Positions 48,813-57,663 of a stretch of 64,000 nt of DNA are shown piece by piece. The stretch spans positions 124,001-188,000 of the forward strand of contig WRLT01000001.1 of NCBI GenBank assembly GCA_009777485.1, written 5' to 3'. The notes below the pieces were generated by a model. The model had not been told where the DNA came from. It searched no databases and saw only the letters and a program-made list of their open reading frames with translations. A program made the translations under genes and the position numbers. This DNA is from Bacillota bacterium (GTDB taxonomy: Bacteria; Bacillota; Clostridia; Christensenellales; Pumilibacteraceae). The first letter of the stretch is position 1. Every line of letters begins with the position of its first letter.

Positions 48813-51781
48813 TGCAAACCAAAGAAAAGAATTACGAGGAGTTTATTGAGAAGTTTCTCACAACTTATGGTGGATATGTCAAGGACACCGCCTCTGCTTT
48901 TGACAACCGCAACGGCATAATTACTTCCGACCTGCTTACTTTCATAAAACAAACGCAACCCAAAGAGTGGAAAAAAGTTACCGACAGTCAAGGCTCACAA
49001 GCCGATACATATTTTGTTGAACGGCTAAAAAAGAATATTGACGAACACGGACTGCTTTTTGTATTGCGTAAGGGCGTAAAATTAAACGGAGCGACAATAG
49101 AGTTGCTTGCTTTCAAACCCGAAAACAACATTAACCCCGACACTGTAAAATTGTACGACCTCAATATTTGCAAACTTGTTCGTCAACTTCACTATTCCTA
49201 TCAAAACAAAAATAGCATAGATACTGTGCTTTTTATAAACGGCTTTCCGCTTGTTACTATTGAACTCAAAAATGAGTTTACTGGTCAAACTTATGCAAAT
49301 GCAATCAAGCAATATAAATATGACCGTGACCCACAAGAGATTATTTTTCAGTTCAACAAACGCTCGCTTGTGCATTTCGCCGTTGACCTGCAAGAAGTTT
49401 ATATGACAACCAAACTGACTGGCGGTTCAACAAGGTTCTTACCTTTCAATCAAGGTTCTAATGGTGCAGGCAATGACGGCGGAAAAGGCAACCCAAACAA
49501 CGAAAGCAGTTTTCTGACCTCTTACTTATGGGAGCAAGTTCTTAGTAAAGACAGTTTGTTTGACATACTTAAAAAGTTTGTTCAGTTAGAAGTTAAGAAA
49601 AACAAAAAGACTGGTGCGGTAAAACAAACGCTCATCTTCCCTCGTTACCACCAACTTGATGTTGTGCGTAAACTTATTGCAGACACTCGTTTTGCAGGCA
49701 GTGGCAAAAACTACTTAATACAGCACAGTGCAGGAAGTGGAAAAAGCAACAGTATCGCTTGGCTTGCATATAGGCTTGCGACTTTGCACGATGCAAAAGA
49801 CAAAGCGATTTTTGACAGTGTTATAGTTATTACTGACCGCAAAGTCCTTGACCAACAGTTGCAAGACAATATTTATCAGTTTGAACACACAACAGGTTTT
49901 ATTGAAAAGATAGATAAGAACAAAACAAGCAAAGACCTTTTGAAAGCAGTCAACAATGGCAAAAAAATTATCATTACCACCTTGCAAAAGTTTCCGATAA
50001 TATATAAGGACATTGAGGCAGCAGACAAACGCTTTGCTGTAATCGTTGACGAGGCACACTCCTCTCAAACTGGAAACAGTGCAAAGAAACTTAAAGCAGG
50101 TTTAGGCGACCTTGAAGAGGCTATCCGTATTGAGAGCGAACTGGAACAAAACTTTGTTGACGATGAAGACAAAATGTTAAATGAACTTGCAAGTCACGGA
50201 CAACACAAGAACTTGTCATTCTTTGCTTTCACGGCAACGCCGAAACACAAGACACTGCAAATCTTCGGCAGGAAAACGGAAACAGGCAGTTATGTACCAC
50301 ATCACATATATTCAATGCGACAAGCCATTGAAGAGGGTTTTATTTTAGATGTTCTGCAAAACTATATGACATACAGCACATTCTATAAACTTGTTAAGAA
50401 GACAAACGAAGACCCAGAGTTTGAGGCAGGCAGAGGCATAAAAGAATTGATACGCTTTGAAACCCTGCACCCTACAAACATAACGCAGAAAACGGCAATC
50501 ATTATTGAGCAATTCCTAAACACAACCTCAAAAAAAATAGGCGGTCAAGCAAAAGCAATGGTTGTTACTCCGTCACGACTTCACGCCGTTAGATATGTTC
50601 ACGCATTTAAGAAATATATACAAACAAAATCACTGGCAGACAAATTGAAAGTGCTTGTTGCCTTTTCGGGCGATGTGTTTGACCCCGACTTAAAAGAAAG
50701 TTTTACAGAGGTTGGCATAAACAAAATAAGCGAAAGCCAACTGCCTGATGCGTTTGAGGAAGAGTACAATGTTTTGATAGTTGCCGAAAAATATCAAACA
50801 GGCTTTGACCAACCTTTATTGCACACAATGTTTGTTGACAAAAAACTTGCAGGCATAAAAGCGGTGCAAACGCTCTCTCGCCTCAACCGAACTTGTGAGG
50901 GCAAAACAGACACTTTTGTTTTGGACTTTGTAAACAAAGCCGAAGACATTCAAACCGCTTTCCAAGACTATTATCAAGCAACAGTTCTGACAGAGGGTTT
51001 TGATGTAAACAACATTTATGATATTTACAGCAGATTAGAGGCATATCAAATTGTTGACAAAAAAGACATTGACGGCTTTGCAACGGCTTACTACTCCAAC
51101 ACCGAAGATATGAGCAAACTTAGCGGTTTTCTTTATAAAGCCAAAGAGAAATATATTCAGTTAGAAAAAGCCGACAAATTAGAGTTCAAAAACATAATGC
51201 AAGCGTTTTTGAGAAACTACAACTTTGTTGTGCAAGTTGCTCGTATGAACGACAAGGAATTACAAAGTGCTTTTGTTTACTATAAGTATCTTAATCAATT
51301 CTTACCGAAAGAACACACAAAAACAATAGATGTAAAAGACCTTGTTGAACTGGAATTTTTTAAGGTTGAAAAGAAGTTTGAGGGTAGCATTTCACTTGTG
51401 AAAGAGCAAGGCGAGATTGACCCACCTACTGGCTACATCGGTAAAAAAGGCGAAGAAATAAAAGTCAAGTTAAGTGAGATAATCACAAAGATAAATCAAA
51501 AGTATCAAACCAAGTTTACTAATATGGACAAAGTGTTTGAGCAAATTGAAAAGGACTATTTAGACGATGACCGTATGCGTGCATTTGCCCAAAACAATGA
51601 AGAAAAAGACTTTAAGAAAGTTTATGACAAAGAGTTTGAAAACAAGGCAATAAACCGCTACGAGCAAAACAGCGACCTTTTCAAAATACTGTTTACAGAC
51701 GAGGAGTTTATGGACGATGTGAAAACAGCATTGTTTAAGGCAATTTATGAAAAGTTGCGAAGTGGTAACAAGCAAGCATAA
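48812..51781 (+). CDS. hsdR: Type I restriction endonuclease subunit R
   Basis: 989 residues from the ATG at 48812, with GAAAGGAGG upstream. The N-terminal nuclease domain has DTVLFINGFPLVTIELKN (PD-(D/E)XK: D, then E-x-K). The motor follows: Walker A HSAGSGKSNS near 305, DEAH in IVDEAHSSQ near 410, FTATPKHKT, and motif VI QTLSRLNRT, then the C-terminal helical domain that binds the M2S core. It cuts DNA at random sites after translocation on unmethylated DNA. Complete, no frameshift. Confidence 0.94.
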   Translation: MQTKEKNYEEFIEKFLTTYGGYVKDTASAFDNRNGIITSDLLTFIKQTQPKEWKKVTDSQGSQADTYFVERLKKNIDEHGLLFVLRKGVKLNGATIELLAFKPENNINPDTVKLYDLNICKLVRQLHYSYQNKNSIDTVLFINGFPLVTIELKNEFTGQTYANAIKQYKYDRDPQEIIFQFNKRSLVHFAVDLQEVYMTTKLTGGSTRFLPFNQGSNGAGNDGGKGNPNNESSFLTSYLWEQVLSKDSLFDILKKFVQLEVKKNKKTGAVKQTLIFPRYHQLDVVRKLIADTRFAGSGKNYLIQHSAGSGKSNSIAWLAYRLATLHDAKDKAIFDSVIVITDRKVLDQQLQDNIYQFEHTTGFIEKIDKNKTSKDLLKAVNNGKKIIITTLQKFPIIYKDIEAADKRFAVIVDEAHSSQTGNSAKKLKAGLGDLEEAIRIESELEQNFVDDEDKMLNELASHGQHKNLSFFAFTATPKHKTLQIFGRKTETGSYVPHHIYSMRQAIEEGFILDVLQNYMTYSTFYKLVKKTNEDPEFEAGRGIKELIRFETLHPTNITQKTAIIIEQFLNTTSKKIGGQAKAMVVTPSRLHAVRYVHAFKKYIQTKSLADKLKVLVAFSGDVFDPDLKESFTEVGINKISESQLPDAFEEEYNVLIVAEKYQTGFDQPLLHTMFVDKKLAGIKAVQTLSRLNRTCEGKTDTFVLDFVNKAEDIQTAFQDYYQATVLTEGFDVNNIYDIYSRLEAYQIVDKKDIDGFATAYYSNTEDMSKLSGFLYKAKEKYIQLEKADKLEFKNIMQAFLRNYNFVVQVARMNDKELQSAFVYYKYLNQFLPKEHTKTIDVKDLVELEFFKVEKKFEGSISLVKEQGEIDPPTGYIGKKGEEIKVKLSEIITKINQKYQTKFTNMDKVFEQIEKDYLDDDRMRAFAQNNEEKDFKKVYDKEFENKAINRYEQNSDLFKILFTDEEFMDDVKTALFKAIYEKLRSGNKQA

Positions 51782-51792
51782 AGGAATAGAAA

Positions 51793-52494
51793 ATGGCAGA
51801 TAAACCAAAAGACGAAAAGACAAACAAGGAACTTATAGATAATAAGTTTGTTATAGATTGTGCTCGTGTTCTTGCTTACGATTTGAAAAGATATGCAGAA
51901 AACGGCGGCGATATGGAAAACATCACAGCAACGAAAGTTTACTCGTTTTTAGAGGAACTTGACAAAAAACCATATACGACTAAGTTCGTTAAAACTGAAA
52001 AAGACACAGCAACAATTCGCAATGCGGAAATAAAACACAGTACGATTTATCTTGTAGGTAAATTCTCTATACTTTGGAATGTGTTTGAGGACGAAAAATG
52101 TACTTGTGCTTGTAACCACCAAGACATTTTGTTGGCGGTGAAAAATATTAGTGAAACAGGTAAAGTGATTTTTAGAGCGTTTGCAAAGCAATTAAAAGAA
52201 AGAATGAAAGAGGTAAACCCTCCTGCACAAACTGTTGAGCAATATGTAAGCGAATACTTATATCCGACAGTTGACCAACGAGCAAGAATATCTGCGACAG
52301 AAAGAAAAACATACATAGGCATTGTTATTGACTTTATAAATTCAAACGGCGAGAAATCATTTGACGGTGCATTGTTGGCGATTTGGCGTATAAGAAATAA
52401 TATGTTTCACGGCTTAAAATGGCACGGCGTATTAGATAGTCAAGTTGGTCTATTTAAAGCAATGTGCAGCGTGTTGGAAGAAGTAATCAAGTAA
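51793..52494 (+). CDS. Possible HEPN-domain protein linked to the Type I R-M operon
   Basis: A 233-residue all-helical protein. Near its C-terminus it has WRIRNNMFHGLKW, giving R201-N-x-x-x-H206, the RNxxxH signature of HEPN ribonucleases; upstream helices (VIDCARVLAYDLKRYAENG) fit the four-helix bundle. It lies 11 bases after hsdR with its own ribosome-binding site and ends at the operon terminator. HEPN nucleases associated with restriction systems can act as abortive-infection or toxin components triggered when restriction fails. A structural HEPN without activity remains possible. Confidence 0.55.
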   Translation: MADKPKDEKTNKELIDNKFVIDCARVLAYDLKRYAENGGDMENITATKVYSFLEELDKKPYTTKFVKTEKDTATIRNAEIKHSTIYLVGKFSILWNVFEDEKCTCACNHQDILLAVKNISETGKVIFRAFAKQLKERMKEVNPPAQTVEQYVSEYLYPTVDQRARISATERKTYIGIVIDFINSNGEKSFDGALLAIWRIRNNMFHGLKWHGVLDSQVGLFKAMCSVLEEVIK

Positions 52495-52506
52495 TCAAGT
52501 AAACAA

Positions 52507-52530
52507 AAAGACGGCATTTCTGCCGTCTTT
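52507..52530 (+). terminator. Terminator of the Type I R-M operon
   Basis: AAAGACGGCA (52507-52516) pairs perfectly with TGCCGTCTTT (52521-52530) across a TTTC loop, followed by GCTTTT. Confidence 0.88.
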
Positions 52531-52534
52531 GCTT

Positions 52535-52708
52535 TTATTCCGTATTCTTGCAAAACCCTTTGCTGTTTCGCTTTTGTGTTTTCCAGTTTTCCCAACCTGC
52601 ATTATATAATGCTTTCTTTGGCTCTGGTCTTTCATAATGTACGATTAAGCCTGGAACTCCCTTAACGAATATGTAATATTCGTGGGGGAGTTCAAACTTA
52701 AACGACAT
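52535..52708 (-). CDS. Small open frame next to the tRNA (57 residues), doubtful
   Basis: An ATG at 52708, immediately after the tRNA-Ser 3' CCA on the same strand, opens 57 codons (MSFKFELPHEYYIFVKGVPG...). There is no ribosome-binding site because the tRNA end occupies it. The codons include a strong palindrome: GAACTCCC (52654-52661) with GGGAGTTC (52686-52693) and inner ACGAATAT (52665-52672) with ATATTCGT (52676-52683). It may be coding DNA of a passing element, an attachment site or a hairpin rather than a gene. Confidence 0.25.
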   Translation of the reverse strand: MSFKFELPHEYYIFVKGVPGLIVHYERPEPKKALYNAGWENWKTQKRNSKGFCKNTE

Positions 52709-52797
52709 TGGCGGAGAGGGTGGGATTCGAACCCACGTGCGCTTTCACGCTCCCTGATTTCGAGTCAGGTCCGTTATGACCACTTCGATACCTCTCC
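52709..52797 (-). tRNA. tRNA-Ser (anticodon CGA)
   Basis: An 89-base class II tRNA: acceptor GGAGAGG pairs with CCTCTCC, then G and an encoded CCA; the anticodon loop is CTCGAAA with anticodon CGA (52760-52762 on the plus strand); a long variable arm (GAGCGTGAAAGCGCAC) precedes the T-arm GGGTTCGAATCCC. The long variable arm and anticodon identify serine. It is likely host chromosome and the right-hand boundary of element A. Confidence 0.93.
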
Positions 52798-52916
52798 GTA
52801 TTTAGGGGGAAAATAAAGCGGGGCAAACCGAAATTTGCTTGGCTAAGATTAAGATAGCACGGTATTAGCCGATTTGTCAAATGAATTTGTGTTAGCAGCG
52901 AAAAAAAGACATAATA

Positions 52917-52991
52917 AAAGACGGTGGTAATATCACGCGCCACTACCCATTTAAGGGGATAGCCTCGTTAAAGGCAGGCAACACCGTCTTT
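52917..52991. ncRNA. Multi-stem structured RNA-like element
   Basis: Outer arms AAAGACGGTG (52917-52926) and CACCGTCTTT (52982-52991) are perfect and extend about four more pairs with one mismatch. Inside, on the minus strand, are GCCT...AGGC, CCCC...GGG and GTGG...CCAC hairpins, giving a closed junction with three arms. The outer stem plus T-rich flank could end transcription on either strand. I cannot match it to a known riboswitch or small RNA; it may be a small RNA or an unusual terminator upstream of the tRNA. Confidence 0.45.
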
Positions 52992-53088
52992 CATTATTAG
53001 TTTATATCATAAATTTGTTTTTGTCAAGGAGATTTTGCACGCACAAAAAATAACAAAGTGGCTCAATCCATTTTGACGACCTTCTTCC

Positions 53089-54330
53089 CTACTCCTTGCC
53101 TACCGTTACGTTGTCTTGGGTGCGGTCGTCTAGGGCGTGTATGGGGTGGGCGGATTTTTGGCTGCGGTAGTCTTTGCCGCCGAATGCGCTTATGGATTCG
53201 CGAATCACCAAATGGCTGGCGACTTGCGCAGGACTGCCGTTAACGGTATTGTTAAAGCGGAAAAAGTCCGCGCTTTTGGGCAGTTTGCGCGCGTCTACAT
53301 ATTTTTCGCGGTCGGAGGTGATATATACAGACTCGGCTATAACCTTGCGCACATAGTCGATGTTAGAACCGAATTTTATGGGCGCGGGAAATTCTGGGTT
53401 AGGAATAACCGATTTAACGTCCTTTTTTTCGTATTTTTTGAGTAATTCGGCAACCCGCTTTAAGTGCGCGGCCTCCATTTCAAAATGCTCTTGATAAATG
53501 CCTTTTATATAGGCGTCCGACTCGTCTTGATACAGGCTGTGGTAGAGGTAGCATTCGGTGTATTCGTGCATAAGCCATTTTTCTAGCCAACTGCATGTGG
53601 GGTCGGCTAAGCATTCGTACTGCGACACGTGCATTTCTTCTACCATGCCGATTTCGGCAAAAAGCTTGCGCCCTAAATCGTTGGGGTACGTTGCGGCAAT
53701 GTTCATGTAAAAGTTCATGGTTTGCTGCTCGGCCGCCGTGATAATGCCTGCTGCAAGCTTAGAGTACGGGTCGGCGGTTTTGGCGCACAGCGAATATTTG
53801 ATGTGGTCGAACGGGTGGCGGTGCTCGTTGATAGTGGGGCGGCCCGGCATAATTTCGGTGTACTTGCCTACTATCGTTTCGGCCTCTATGCCGAAATCCT
53901 TTTTTAACAGGTTGGCAAAGCGGAACAGGTGGTCGAAATCTTCTAACAGCGCAAGGTCGAGGGCGGCTTTATTGTTTTTGTCTTTTTCGTTTTGCGCTAA
54001 AATTGCCGTAAGCTCGATGGCTAGCTGCTCGTAGCTGATGGTGGTTTCTAAAAAATGCTCGTCTAAGGGCTTTAAACAGCTAAGGCGTTTTTGTTGCTGC
54101 TGCTCTTGATTGCGGATGAGTGCGATTTCGCGCCGCAAATCGTTGTCGGCGCAGTTGCGCGCGAACTGATGTAAAAACCACGTAGACTCAAACTCTGCGC
54201 CGTTTGCCAAAATCACGCGGATTTTAGTAAAGGGCGCGGCCTTTAACTTGCTGTACGGCTTAGGATACAGCTGTGCCCAACTTTTAATGTTTTCCTCTAC
54301 GGGCTTAGATTGTGCTAAAAACGGGTTCAT
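53089..54330 (-). CDS. Ferritin-like di-iron family protein, uncharacterised
   Basis: A 413-residue soluble protein with ferritin/rubrerythrin-type helices: LLEDFDHLFRFANLL in the first half, then EIGMVEEMHVSQYE and HFEMEAAHLKRV, which supply E-x-x-H iron ligands. It is long for one ferritin-like bundle, so it may hold two. A basic C-terminal tail (DRTQDNVTVGKE) follows. GGAGGTGG precedes the ATG. It reads as ordinary host chromosome, probably in oxidative-stress or iron handling. No partner gene is beside it. Confidence 0.6.
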   Translation of the reverse strand: MNPFLAQSKPVEENIKSWAQLYPKPYSKLKAAPFTKIRVILANGAEFESTWFLHQFARNCADNDLRREIALIRNQEQQQQKRLSCLKPLDEHFLETTISYEQLAIELTAILAQNEKDKNNKAALDLALLEDFDHLFRFANLLKKDFGIEAETIVGKYTEIMPGRPTINEHRHPFDHIKYSLCAKTADPYSKLAAGIITAAEQQTMNFYMNIAATYPNDLGRKLFAEIGMVEEMHVSQYECLADPTCSWLEKWLMHEYTECYLYHSLYQDESDAYIKGIYQEHFEMEAAHLKRVAELLKKYEKKDVKSVIPNPEFPAPIKFGSNIDYVRKVIAESVYITSDREKYVDARKLPKSADFFRFNNTVNGSPAQVASHLVIRESISAFGGKDYRSQKSAHPIHALDDRTQDNVTVGKE

Positions 54331-54420
54331 AAAAAACCACCTCCGCGCATAATGATTGCCTTATGCAGGCAGGTTTATACGCGGAGATAAAAGGCGGATT
54401 TTTGCGCGCACGAAATATGC

Positions 54421-54449
54421 TTGACTTTTTTATGAAAAATGTGTATAAT
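54421..54449 (+). promoter_or_regulatory. Promoter of the InlB-repeat lipoprotein gene
   Basis: TTGACT (54421-54426), a 17-base spacer and TATAAT (54444-54449). The start codon is 33 bases further, with an AGGAGG site. Confidence 0.8.
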
Positions 54450-54481
54450 TATTTATGAAATTATCAGGAGGAAAGTTTTTT

Positions 54482-55399
54482 ATGAAAAAGAAAATCGGAA
54501 TTTTTTTAATGGTCAGCCTTTTGTTTGCCGGCACATTTGCTTTTTTAGGCTGTGAAGAAAAGCTTACCTACTACACGGTAATTTATGACGTGCAAGGCGG
54601 AAATAGCTTACCCTCTATTAGATATGAAAAAGATACCCGCATAGCTTTGCAAGTTCCTAAAAAAGAAGGGTATTTCTTTTTTGGTTGGTATTATGAGCCA
54701 ACGTATATTACCCGTGCCGGAAATACTCTAACCGTAACTGAGGATATTACAATTTATGCCCGATGGTTAGAGCAACCTTTTGTTGTAGAAAGCGGAAACG
54801 GGTCCATTATTTTACGCGATGATATTATTTGGAGTTCTACTAGCAGATTCCGTAACACACACGATAATTACGAAGCAGTTCCCGCCGCCGGATATTATTT
54901 TGAACGGTGGGCTTATTTGAGTCCTGACGGAACCGAATCAGCAAATCTTGACACGATTGCTAACGGCGTTGATCGTAGAAATGTCAATATAGTAGCACGT
55001 TTTGGCAGTACAATATTGGCGGCACACTTTACAAATGACCCGTCTAAGCTTGTAGATGTACAAGCACCCGAATTGATAATCAATCAAAAAGGCATTGCGA
55101 ATATAACAACAAACGAATTGCCTGCTAAAAAAGTTGAAGGAACGCATTTGGTAAAATATGTAATAGCAGAGCCCGATGCACATATCACAAGAATAGGTAT
55201 AATTAACCCGCCTGCTTCGCATAGCATGGAAACTTTCGCGCACCTCGATACAACCGTTGCATACGATTATTTGGACGATGAAATTAGCGGCGGGTTTCTT
55301 ATAAACTCAATTACGCTAAATATTGCTGACAAATCACTTGTAAACATCAAACAAAAAATGGAAAACGGTTTTCTTGTATATTATTTTGAGGATAAATAA
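54482..55399 (+). CDS. Lipoprotein with one Listeria-Bacteroides repeat
   Basis: 305 residues from the ATG at 54482, chosen because AGGAGG lies 10 bases upstream; an earlier in-frame ATG at 54455 would cover the ribosome-binding site. The signal peptide ends with the lipobox FLGC (Cys24). One InlB B-type repeat follows (YTVIYDVQGGNSLPS to ITIYARWLE), then ~200 residues of beta-rich unrecognised sequence. It is a single-gene unit with its own strong promoter. Expected outside the membrane as a surface lipoprotein. Confidence 0.75.
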   Translation: MKKKIGIFLMVSLLFAGTFAFLGCEEKLTYYTVIYDVQGGNSLPSIRYEKDTRIALQVPKKEGYFFFGWYYEPTYITRAGNTLTVTEDITIYARWLEQPFVVESGNGSIILRDDIIWSSTSRFRNTHDNYEAVPAAGYYFERWAYLSPDGTESANLDTIANGVDRRNVNIVARFGSTILAAHFTNDPSKLVDVQAPELIINQKGIANITTNELPAKKVEGTHLVKYVIAEPDAHITRIGIINPPASHSMETFAHLDTTVAYDYLDDEISGGFLINSITLNIADKSLVNIKQKMENGFLVYYFEDK

Positions 55400-55417
55400 T
55401 GCTTCTGTACGGTTATA

Positions 55418-55687
55418 CTACTCGCCGATAATTTTAATTAAAATGCGTTTGGGGCGTTTGCCGTCGTATTCGCCGTAGAAAATTTGCTCCCATGTACCGA
55501 AGTCTAGTTTGCCGTTTGTTATCGCGCAAACTACTTCTCTTCCCATAATTTGACGCTTTAAGTGTGCGTCGGCGTTGTCCTCGCAGCCGTTGTGGCGGTA
55601 CTGGCTGTGCGGCTTTTCGGGCGCAAGCTTTTCTAGCCATGTTTCAAAATCACTGTGCAAACCGCTTTCATTGTCATTGAGTTATAG
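55418..55687 (-). pseudogene. yjbQ: yjbQ (UPF0047) 3' fragment interrupted by element B
   Basis: About 88 codons of the C-terminal part of a YjbQ/UPF0047 protein: [18 protein letters not shown], then [12 protein letters not shown] and [18 protein letters not shown], ending KIIGE. YjbQ proteins are about 130-140 residues, so the first third is missing. The homology breaks at about 55685, where the adjacent sequence belongs to the integrase end of element B. The missing 5' part should lie on the far side of element B, beyond the window. YjbQ proteins have been linked to thiamine-phosphate metabolism; the fragment alone is unlikely to function. Confidence 0.82.
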
Positions 55688-55719
55688 ACACCAATTTCAG
55701 TTTTGACTGTTTAGGCAAA

Positions 55720-57396
55720 TTATTTGCCTATAAATCTGAAATAGATGTCAACCTCTTGGACGGATTCCCCATCTATTTTCTTTTTGTGTCCTATCTCAAT
55801 ACGGTCAATTAAATGATTAACCATATTACGGTCAAGGACATCAAAGTCTGCAAACTTTAAGAGCGTATCTTTGAATAGTTGGTAATTTTCCAGTTCGTCC
55901 TTACTGTCCGCAAGTATTCTGCCTATTTCAGCAATCCGCTCGTTAAGGTGCGCTTGTTCTTCTTGATAGCCTGCCAGCAATTCTTGATAGTTCAACAGCG
56001 TTAAAATCCCCGAAGAATAATCCTCATAAAGCCTACGTATTAGATTTTTTAGCGAAGCCACTCTATTCTCCGATGTTTGCTTTTCGCTTTTTAACCTATC
56101 GTCTTTTTTAGGATTATTTACTCTTTGCACAAGCATTTTAGGGATACTCTCATCTGCGGAAAACAATGCAATCTTTTCTTTGATTTTTTCGGTAACAAGA
56201 TTTAACAACACCTTGTAGCCGATATAATTGCCTGCTTCACATTTTTCTGGATACGAGTAAGATTTTAAGCAACGATACCAATTCATTCTTCCAGTTTTTT
56301 TATTTTTGCCTTGAATAGTTAACCGCCCGCCGCACTTCTTGCAAAAGATTATACTCTTAAACACATTTTCGTCAGCGTATTTTTGCGGTCTGTGCCTTGC
56401 GCTTATCAAGTTCTGCACCGTCATAAAATCTTCCCTGCTGATAACTGGTTCGTGCGTATCCTTGACGATGATTCTTTGGCTTTTCGGAATCGTGCGAAAT
56501 TTCTTTATCTTATAGCTGATTTTTTCTTGCTTATGATTTTCCATATCGCCGACATAAACCATATCTCTCATTATCATCTGCACAGTGGGAACACACCATT
56601 TGTACTTGTATTCTTCGGGCTGTTCGCTAATATATCTTGCAAACCTTGTATCGCCTTTTAAACACTTGTATGCAGACGGTATTAAAATACGTCTTTCCGA
56701 AAGCTCTTTTGCGATTTTAACTACACCATTGCCTTCTAAGGCCATTCTGAAAATTTCCCTAACTACTTCCGCAGCTTCTTCGTCAACAATCAGTTGATTC
56801 TTGTTTTCTGGATTTCTCTGATAACCATATGCAGTTTGTCCGCTGATAAACATACCCGCCGCCATTCTTCTTCTTTTCGCGTTACGCACCTTTTTGGATA
56901 TATCCCTGACGTACCACTCATTAAAAAGATTTCTAATCGGCATCATTATGTCGTTGGTAGTATCAGCTTTGAGCGTATCAACCCCATCGTCTACCGCTAT
57001 GTAACGAACATTCTTCCCCGTAAAATACAATTCAATGTACGTTCCCGTTTGAATGTAATCTCTTCCGAGTCGGCTTAAATCCTTCGTTATCACGCAGTTG
57101 ATCCTGCCGTTCTCAATATCGTCTATCATTCGATTGAAATCCGGTCTGTCAAAGGTAGCACCCGAATATCCATCGTCTGTATAGTATTCTGCGATATTAA
57201 GACCATGCTCGTTGCAAAATTTCTCTAATATCAGCTTTTGGGTTTCAATACTGATACTTTCGCCTTTTTGCAGGTCATCCTTAGACAATCTCGCATATAA
57301 TCCAGCTTGATAACAACCATTTGTCGGAATTGCTGAAAGCGTTGATGTTTGTAATTCTTGTCGTTCCACGTTAACCTCCTTTTTGGAACGCCTCAA
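55720..57396 (-). CDS. Large serine recombinase / integrase of element B
   Basis: A complete 558-residue Tn4451/TnpX-type recombinase: AGLYARLSKDD with catalytic Ser38, VITKDLSRLGRDY, a recombinase domain (VDEEAAEVVREIFRMALEG), zinc ribbon IFCKKCGGRLTIQG with a later C, and a coiled-coil tail. It is a different lineage from the element A recombinase. It is the last gene of element B next to the yjbQ break, so the attachment site lies within about 55640-55720. Intact, hence probably active. Confidence 0.92.
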   Translation of the reverse strand: MRRSKKEVNVERQELQTSTLSAIPTNGCYQAGLYARLSKDDLQKGESISIETQKLILEKFCNEHGLNIAEYYTDDGYSGATFDRPDFNRMIDDIENGRINCVITKDLSRLGRDYIQTGTYIELYFTGKNVRYIAVDDGVDTLKADTTNDIMMPIRNLFNEWYVRDISKKVRNAKRRRMAAGMFISGQTAYGYQRNPENKNQLIVDEEAAEVVREIFRMALEGNGVVKIAKELSERRILIPSAYKCLKGDTRFARYISEQPEEYKYKWCVPTVQMIMRDMVYVGDMENHKQEKISYKIKKFRTIPKSQRIIVKDTHEPVISREDFMTVQNLISARHRPQKYADENVFKSIIFCKKCGGRLTIQGKNKKTGRMNWYRCLKSYSYPEKCEAGNYIGYKVLLNLVTEKIKEKIALFSADESIPKMLVQRVNNPKKDDRLKSEKQTSENRVASLKNLIRRLYEDYSSGILTLLNYQELLAGYQEEQAHLNERIAEIGRILADSKDELENYQLFKDTLLKFADFDVLDRNMVNHLIDRIEIGHKKKIDGESVQEVDIYFRFIGK

Positions 57397-57461
57397 AACA
57401 TCTTTTTTGCTATTATAATTATAGCATAATTTGTTCCAAAAGTAAATGATTTTAGCCTTTT

Positions 57462-57617
57462 TTAGCTGGCTTTTTTATTGTTTTTCTCCGCATTAAACCG
57501 AGAATGTAAAATGTTAATAATAGCGTCTTTTAATTCTATTTTGCCGATATAAAATTCCGTTATAATATATTTTGTTTTTCTGTCGTAAACAATGCTTTGA
57601 TTTTTTGCAATTGTCAT
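57462..57617 (-). CDS. Small hypothetical protein upstream of the integrase
   Basis: 51 residues from the ATG at 57617 with AAGGAG 9 bases upstream: KNQSIVYDRKTKYIITEFY then KIELKDAIINILHSRF, resembling short SHOCT-like proteins found beside integrases. It is followed by the serine recombinase gene after 65 bases. Possibly an excision or control factor; inferred from position only. Confidence 0.55.
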   Translation of the reverse strand: MTIAKNQSIVYDRKTKYIITEFYIGKIELKDAIINILHSRFNAEKNNKKAS

Positions 57618-57663
57618 AATGAACAATCTCCTTATGCTTTTTATAAACTATGACTAAGATACT

